Of a stretch of 64,000 nt of DNA, positions 60,713-64,000 are shown in pieces. How positions within the stretch are numbered: position 1 is the stretch's first letter; each line of letters begins with the position of its first letter. Both the position numbers and the translations under genes were made by a program. Source of the DNA: Chromobotia macracanthus (lineage: Eukaryota > Chordata > Actinopteri > Cypriniformes > Botiidae); NCBI GenBank assembly GCA_036877525.1, contig JAZGTH010000063.1:2918001-2982000 (forward strand), in the 5' to 3' direction. Under the pieces are notes generated by a model, which saw only the letters and a program-made list of their open reading frames with translations, ran no database searches and was not told where the DNA came from.

Positions 60713-62700
60713 CAGCTGCTCTTCAGTAATGATTGTGTTAACAGCTCTTTATCTGTACTTCTCTCTCTACTCTCTAACATCCACAGTTGTGCTCTTGTAT
60801 AACTGTATAATTTCTCTCTCTCGTCTCTCTCTGTCTCTCGCTCTCTGTCTCCGTGTACAGATACACTATAGGGCAGAAATCCAATGTCAGGGCTTAAGTT
60901 CACATTATGATGATGTGCTTACCCAAATGAATAATTTATGAATAAGTTAATGTGTAATTTTGGGTTGTAATTTTTTTAATGATGCTGGCAGGTGATAAAA
61001 TGTCAGCATAAAAGAGAGAGTTATTTTGTGTTCTTGTTTAAAGTCCAAAGCATTGCCCTGTGCCTTCAGCACTCTCACCGGCCTCGGTGATCAATAGCAA
61101 CATTGGTTTTGGCCAACAGCATGAGTTTGAGTCAGATGGTCAGACGCTTTTATCTGAATCGGCTTACTCAAGGTCACAATTCCAATAGCTCGCTTTTGCA
61201 GGAATTGAACCAGTGTGTCATGCCAACAAGTCTAAATTAAGTGGTTTTCTTCACAAAATGACAATGAGTCATTTCCAGTGCTCTCTCTGCACATCAGAAA
61301 AGCTTTTACAGTAAGTGACATTATATCATGTAAGATTCAGTCACTTTTAATAATTTAATACTAAATACTAACATGACTGTCACGACGCTTTTCTCATTGT
61401 TTATATTTGTAAGAAAGGTTGATATGAAACCAAAAAGGGATGTTTATGCAACGTGTTTGTATGATAAGCACCCTGGTCAGAGAAACTGACAGTTTCAATT
61501 TTTTCTCAGAATCATTTTTAGACTTTCACAAGACTGACTAGGTTATCAGCTTGTTGAACGTGTCACTAAAACAACTAGGATCTGTCTGTTGAAGCACATC
61601 CATCTTTGAACAATAGCGGATGGATGGGGGCCCCTCAATAAACAGGCCGCACCATACAGAGCGCCAGAGCTGGGCCCTCTTGACACATCATTGCTAGATC
61701 TGTTGTGTGTATACAGGAGTTGCTCTTTGACCTACTGATAACTCAAATGTAGATCATTTTTACAAATGTTTTTAATTGCTCTTTCTGCTGCCTGTTTAAA
61801 CCTTTACAATACATAATGTGCTCAAAAAGGCTTGTACACATTTCATTTTGGTTGAAGAAATGAATCTGTAATGTCAAGTCTGTTTAACAAAAAACATTAA
61901 AAAACATTTTTTAAGTTTTTCTTGGTTAAAATAAGATTCTTCAAACATTTTGTAAGTTCTGTAAATGTTTTTAAAATGTTCCATTAACATCTTAAGGATA
62001 TTTTTTTGATATAGATATATAATGTTAAAAAAATAGTCTACTAACATTACTGCAAGAACATTTTTGATGACTGAGAGAATGTTATAAGAAAGTTCCCTGT
62101 TAGCTGGTATGTTGTTATTGTACTGGTTTATCACCATCTGTGAGAATACATACATACTTGTAATGTATATTTGATCTTATCATTTGATTATTTTATCTTA
62201 AAAATCATCAACACTTCAAATATTATGTGTCATATAAAGTCATTCTGTCTCCTTTTACACAACCAGACAAAATTAGATGTTCTGATTACATCACTCCAAA
62301 GGAAATGACTTTGGTCATGTGTTTTTTTTATTCCTTAAAACCTCTAAACTTAAGCTTTTTAAAATCATGGGCTAGTGATCAGTATATTGTACTGACTGTT
62401 GACCAAGCTGAAACATTAACTATGTAAATCTATGCTTTAAATCAAAGCTAAACCAGGTCAAAGTTGAACAAACCTGTTAGGCCACTACTATCTTCAGATG
62501 TGTGAATTTCTCTTGAATGGAATAAACAAACACAAATAAACCTGATTTATGCATGGCTATTATAGCGAATATAACAATCAGACATGGAAAAACGCATCAG
62601 TTTGCCACAGGCAGAGTTTTAAGTTGAACTTCCTCTTGGGCACTGAAACGGGTTTCTCAGGTTATTTCTAGAGTAATCCATGCCTACTTCAGTAATTCCC
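60713..62700. other. Spacer between divergent dipeptidase and sulfotransferase genes
   Basis: Upstream DNA of two genes pointing away from each other. It has a pyrimidine-rich TCTC run at about 60810-60850, a GC-richer patch at 61620-61690, a SINE-like remnant near 61140-61220 (inverse B box GGAATTGAACC) and a MITE at 61895-62107. No gene is seen. Confidence 0.45.
61895..62107 (-). repeat. CCCAGCTAACA-type MITE, truncated inverted copy
   Basis: On the minus strand it starts CCAGCTAACAGGGAACTTTC and runs through GTTCTTGCAGTAATGTTAGT before fading near 61895. The terminal repeat is followed by TA. Confidence 0.75.
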
Positions 62701-62712
62701 CTTTCTGGGTTC

Positions 62713-62720
62713 TATAAAAG
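62713..62720 (+). promoter_or_regulatory. TATA box of the sulfotransferase
   Basis: TATAAAAG lies 60 bp upstream of the ATG at 62773. This leaves room for a 5' UTR of about 30 bp, as for many tissue-specific promoters. Confidence 0.65.
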
Positions 62721-62772
62721 GTGTCAATTTCATCACAACTTATCAGACTCTCTCTTCCTTCCACACGCAGAC

Positions 62773-64000
62773 ATGGCGCGTCTAGATGTCACTGAAACCT
62801 TTCACAACATCATGTTTCCTGGGCACATGCACAGCCAAGAGTCACTGAATTATGCTGCTAACTTCAGATTTCAGGACACAGATACTGTAATTGTCACCTA
62901 CCCGAAATCAGGTAATGATAAAATGTTTCATTAGTTAATTTGTGCAAATGTAAAGATAAACTAAAAACTTAGTTCATGTACATACATAAATTGTTGTAAA
63001 TTATTGATATACAATATCTGTGAAGTCTAAAATACACTTATTTATTAGACTGTTTAGGATGTGGTTTTTTAGACGTTCTCTTAACTCCTTTGGATCATAG
63101 GAACCACATGGATGCAGGAAATCATCACTCTGGTACTGAGTAAAGGAGACCCAACTGTAGCTCAGTCCCAGCCCAACTGGGCCCGTGCCCCGTGGCTTGA
63201 ACAATACTACTGCCCTGATGTTCTGCAAGCAACTGCTGGACCTCGTATTATTACAACACACCTGCCGTACCAGATACTGGCACCAGCTCTAAAAGAGTCC
63301 AAAGCAAAGGTGAAGAGATGGGCAGAACACAAACTGGACAGTGTTATTGTGGATCACCTAAACTTGTTATATCTGCATGCATGTGATAAACGTTTGTCTG
63401 TTCTTTCAGGTTATCTAAACGTTTGTCTGTTCTTTCTCAGGTTATCTATGTGGCTAGAAACCCCAAAGATGTGGCTGTGTCTTATTATCACTTCCACAAG
63501 ATAGCCAACTTTCTGCCCGAGCCGGGCACTTTCTCTGAGTTTCTGAGTGATTTCCTGAAGGGTACAGGTGAGTGGACAGTCAGTTGTTATCACTTTGACA
63601 TTTTATATGTTCATATTAAATTTATGATATTATGTTTTTAATTTATTAAATTAATTTATATAATGTAAATTTATGAAATATTATGTTCATATTAAATATT
63701 ACATTTCATATTAAATTTATAACCTGAGTTGTGAACTCCTTTTGGGGATGTCCTCATTTGTAAAAAAGGCTATAAAACTATAGTAAAGTTTTTTTTAATT
63801 GTAAAAATGCAGAAGGTTTGCTGTTAGGGTTAGAGTGTGGGTTAGGGTTACGTTACGCAGCTGTGCCATTTAGATAGATAGGTAAACATGGGTGTGTGTT
63901 CATGAGTGATGTGTGTACGCATTATATGAAAATGAATGGCGTCTTCTTTGTCATCAGTGCATTATGGCTCGTGGTTTGATCATGTGAGAGACTGGACCAG
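62773..64000 (+). CDS. sult5a1: Cytosolic sulfotransferase, first four exons (partial)
   Basis: Coding exons 62773-62911, 63101-63309, 63441-63567 and 63958 to the window edge; the gene continues beyond 64000. SULTs transfer sulfonate from PAPS to hydroxyl or amino groups of small molecules in the cytosol. PAPS-binding motifs are visible: the 5'-phosphosulfate loop TYPKSGTTWMQEI (split between exons 1 and 2) and YVARNPKDVAVSYYHF for the 3'-phosphate. THLPY precedes it, where substrate-pocket residues lie. MARLDVTETFHNIMFPGHMH is an unusually long N-terminus compared with SULT1. The sult5a1 symbol rests on weak sequence memory plus adjacency to a DPEP1-like gene, as I recall for the mouse; another SULT subfamily is possible. 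The acceptor of exon 3 is duplicated (see findings). Confidence 0.85.

Noticed and set aside
61620..61690. GC-rich patch GGGGCCCCTC...GGGCCCTC as a possible gene or ncRNA
   Set aside because: No open frame, no stable structure that I can trace and no family match; left unassigned.

Overview
This window is nuclear DNA from a teleost fish, most likely a cyprinid. The evidence is AT-rich sequence, small spliced genes with GT-AG introns, many short fold-back DNA transposons, tRNA-derived SINEs with the cyprinid-type tail, and (AT)n/(GT)n microsatellites. There are no operons, phage or CRISPR arrays. Exon models below were assembled by hand from splice sites and reading-frame continuity, using family knowledge. 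No database search was run.

Layout from left to right: a broken C2H2 zinc-finger fragment (1-430); jph3 (junctophilin, +, 3016-8910); znf319 (single coding exon, +, 13220-14965); csnk2a2 (CK2 alpha', +, 18974-22022); matcap1/kiaa0895l (tubulin tyrosine carboxypeptidase, -, 28502-25487); a 3.5-kb AT-rich minisatellite (29716-33258); nqo1 (quinone reductase, -, 39900-34151); a beta-1,3-galactosyltransferase (-, 45976-44510); kcng4 (Kv6.4, -, 49933-47752); a dipeptidase, probably dpep1 (-, 60712-55809); and the first exons of a cytosolic sulfotransferase (+, 62773-64000, running off the end). Apart from the galactosyltransferase, the human counterparts of most of these genes lie, as I recall, on chromosome 16q21-q24. 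The block is therefore best read as conserved synteny, not a functional cluster.

The genes do unrelated jobs: junctional membrane tethering, transcription, CK2 signalling, tubulin detyrosination, quinone detoxification, glycosylation, K+ channel modulation, peptide and leukotriene hydrolysis, and sulfonation. nqo1, the dipeptidase and the sulfotransferase share a loose theme of xenobiotic and conjugate metabolism, but nothing here shows coregulation.

The most notable observations concern genome dynamics. A MITE sits in the last coding exon of kcng4 and appears to have replaced its C-terminus. A 41-bp insertion flanked by an 11-bp direct repeat has an exact source copy 3.1 kb away. The giant minisatellite is built from 10- and 11-bp words and contains internal copies of its own flank. 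Other points are nested MITEs, a duplicated splice acceptor in the sulfotransferase, a decapeptide-repeat expansion in jph3, and an unusual two-residue change in the CK2 alpha' activation segment. I found nothing resembling a wholly new multi-gene system.
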